NCBI GenBank assembly: GCA_002293455.1
Contig: DBDH01000061.1
Location: forward strand, 1 to 13,807
Source of the DNA: Treponema sp. UBA937
GTDB lineage: Bacteria > Spirochaetota > Spirochaetia > Treponematales > Breznakiellaceae
Length of the DNA stretch: 13,807 nucleotides
Reading direction: 5' to 3'
A program made the translations under genes and the position numbers. Below, piece by piece: positions 12,883 through 13,807 of this stretch (positions within the stretch are counted from its first letter, which is position 1; the number at the start of each line of letters is the position of its first letter). The notes beneath the pieces are model-generated. The model searched no databases. It saw only the letters and a program-made list of their open reading frames with translations, and was not told the DNA's origin.

Positions 12883-13187
12883 TGTATATGCTTGATACAA
12901 ATATCTGCATATATATTATTAAAAGACAGCCGGAAAATGTATTAATCAATCTGAAAGAAAAACGATCTCAAGGAATTGTTATATCAACTATTACCCTGTC
13001 AGAATTATCCCATGGTGTGGAAAACAGTTCATGTCTGGAAAAAAACACTATTGCGTTGATGAAATTCTTATGGTAACACTGATTTATGATAGCTGCTCAT
13101 GCTAAATCGGAGAATTGCATCTTAGTAACAAATAACACAAAAGAATTTGAAAGAGTAAAAGACCTAAAAAGAGAAAATTGGGTTTAA
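12882..13187 (+). pseudogene. vapC: vapC toxin remnant (internal deletion and frameshift)
   Basis: The N-terminal PIN half is intact (YMLDTNICIYIIKRQ, then TLSELSHGVE) but stops at TAA 13074-13076 after 64 codons, directly after ALMKFLW. The C-terminal part follows at once: GNTD is encoded at 13072-13083 in the +1 frame, then MIAAHAKSENCILVTNNTKE and KDLKRENWV in the original frame from 13086 to the stop at 13185-13187. VapC proteins are about 130 aa; about 30 residues between FL and GNTD are missing, plus a one-base slip after GNTD. The start is GTG 12882 (overlapping the vapB stop) or ATG 12888. No working toxin is expected. The conserved ends make a sequencing artefact less likely, because the whole central helix region is absent. 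Confidence 0.85.
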
Positions 13188-13328
13188 CATTTTTTCAATT
13201 CACGGCAATTTGATGATTAAGATATTTTCGATAGAATAGATTTTCTTCAAACCCCTGTTCAATTTTGAAAAAAGCTCAATGATTTTGTTTTCAGGTAAAA
13301 AAACCTTATTTTGTATTCGGAGGTACAT

Positions 13329-13712
13329 ATGTTATCATCATTATTGCTTGCGGTTATTACTTGGTTAAATGCGCTCTTGCATTTTTTGCTGCTTTTGGGA
13401 GCGCCTTTGGGAGAATATGTGCTTGGCGGAAAGTATAAAATTGTTCCAAAGAACAGACGCTTTTTAAACTTGATTTTTTTCTTGTTATTCACCTTTCTTG
13501 GAGCGGTATATTTTCAATATACGAAAAAAATCCCCTTATATTTACCAGAAACGGTAAGTTTAGGAATCATCATTCTTTTCACATTGTTTTATGCTTACGG
13601 GATTATTGGAAATCTTAAATTCACAAGCAGCAAAAAAGAACGATATGTCATGACACCTGTTTGTATCATATCATTTATCTTAAACATCATATTACTTGTG
13701 AATATTTTCTAA
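13329..13712 (+). CDS. Small integral membrane protein of unknown function
   Basis: A 127-aa protein with four predicted membrane helices, near residues 4-23, 43-61, 76-96 and 107-126. A conserved-looking loop after helix 1 reads GAPLGEYVLGGKYKIVP, and a basic loop KFTSSKKERYV precedes helix 4. I recognise no named family or catalytic motif. The start at 13329 is chosen because GGAGG (13319-13323) lies five bases upstream; the frame itself opens earlier at 13311. The 13188-13328 gap before it is AT-rich, with only a weak AGGT/ACCT hairpin (about 13293-13308). It has no operon partner in view. Confidence 0.7.
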   Translation: MLSSLLLAVITWLNALLHFLLLLGAPLGEYVLGGKYKIVPKNRRFLNLIFFLLFTFLGAVYFQYTKKIPLYLPETVSLGIIILFTLFYAYGIIGNLKFTSSKKERYVMTPVCIISFILNIILLVNIF

Positions 13713-13730
13713 AAATGATTCACAAACGAG

Positions 13731-13761
13731 GAAATTGCAACACTTCGGTTTTTGCAATTTC
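13731..13761. repeat. 10-bp inverted repeat after the membrane protein gene
   Basis: GAAATTGCAA (13731-13740) and TTGCAATTTC (13752-13761) form a perfect stem with an 11-nt loop, 18 bp after the stop at 13712. The sequence after it (AACCATAAAAAAGG) is not T-rich, so it is at best a weak terminator on the plus strand. Further short repeats (TGCAG/CTGCA, GCCT/AGGC) run to the window edge and may belong to a feature cut off by it. Confidence 0.5.
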
Positions 13762-13807
13762 AACCATAAAAAAGGCATGTTTTGCAGCCTTTAGGCGAAA
13801 AACTGCA

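Noticed and set aside
1..13807. CRISPR array, rRNA gene, integrase or transposase gene
   Set aside because: No regular repeat-spacer pattern, rRNA signature or recombinase motif was seen in any frame.

Overview
The window looks like a Gram-negative chromosome segment. It encodes a tripartite efflux system with an outer-membrane channel, a lipoprotein-anchored adaptor and a small outer-membrane beta-barrel protein. The mix (RND operon with two-component system, membrane-embedded LuxR regulator beside a beta-barrel protein, scattered VapBC-type modules and palindromic repeats) would fit a host-associated spirochaete of the Treponema type. That is inference from style; no phylogenetic marker gene is present.

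Layout. (1) Positions 1-722 are AT-rich and repeat-laden: one possible small minus-strand gene (164-517), a hairpin repeat present twice (39-78 and 420-458), and an 18-bp inverted repeat just before the efflux operon. (2) Positions 723-8383 form a compact, clearly GC-rich block, all on the plus strand: adaptor, RND pump and TolC-like channel joined by ATGA overlaps, then after 146 nt an OmpR-family response regulator and its histidine kinase, also ATGA-coupled. The likely logic is envelope stress sensing plus export. The pump is unusual because the residues aligned with the AcrB proton-relay aspartates and lysine are Ala, Asn and Asn.

(3) Positions 8384-13807 are AT-rich and accessory-like, with both strands used. 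They hold an AF2212-like antitoxin/PIN toxin pair (minus), the 3' half of a tRNA-Thr(CGU)-like gene whose tail is duplicated 160 bp downstream, a membrane LuxR-type regulator followed by an outer-membrane beta-barrel protein, an EamA/DMT exporter (minus), a VapB antitoxin with a palindromic operator in its promoter followed by a broken vapC, and a small four-helix membrane protein.

The sharp composition change at about 8384, the tRNA remnant with repeated tail, two toxin-antitoxin loci (one decayed) and several unexplained inverted repeats suggest an old integration hotspot. The most checkable novel points are the atypical RND relay, the tRNA-tail duplication, a predicted RNA structure that would hide the ribosome binding site of the beta-barrel gene, and the inverted repeats at 618-688, 11455-11520 and 12520-12583.
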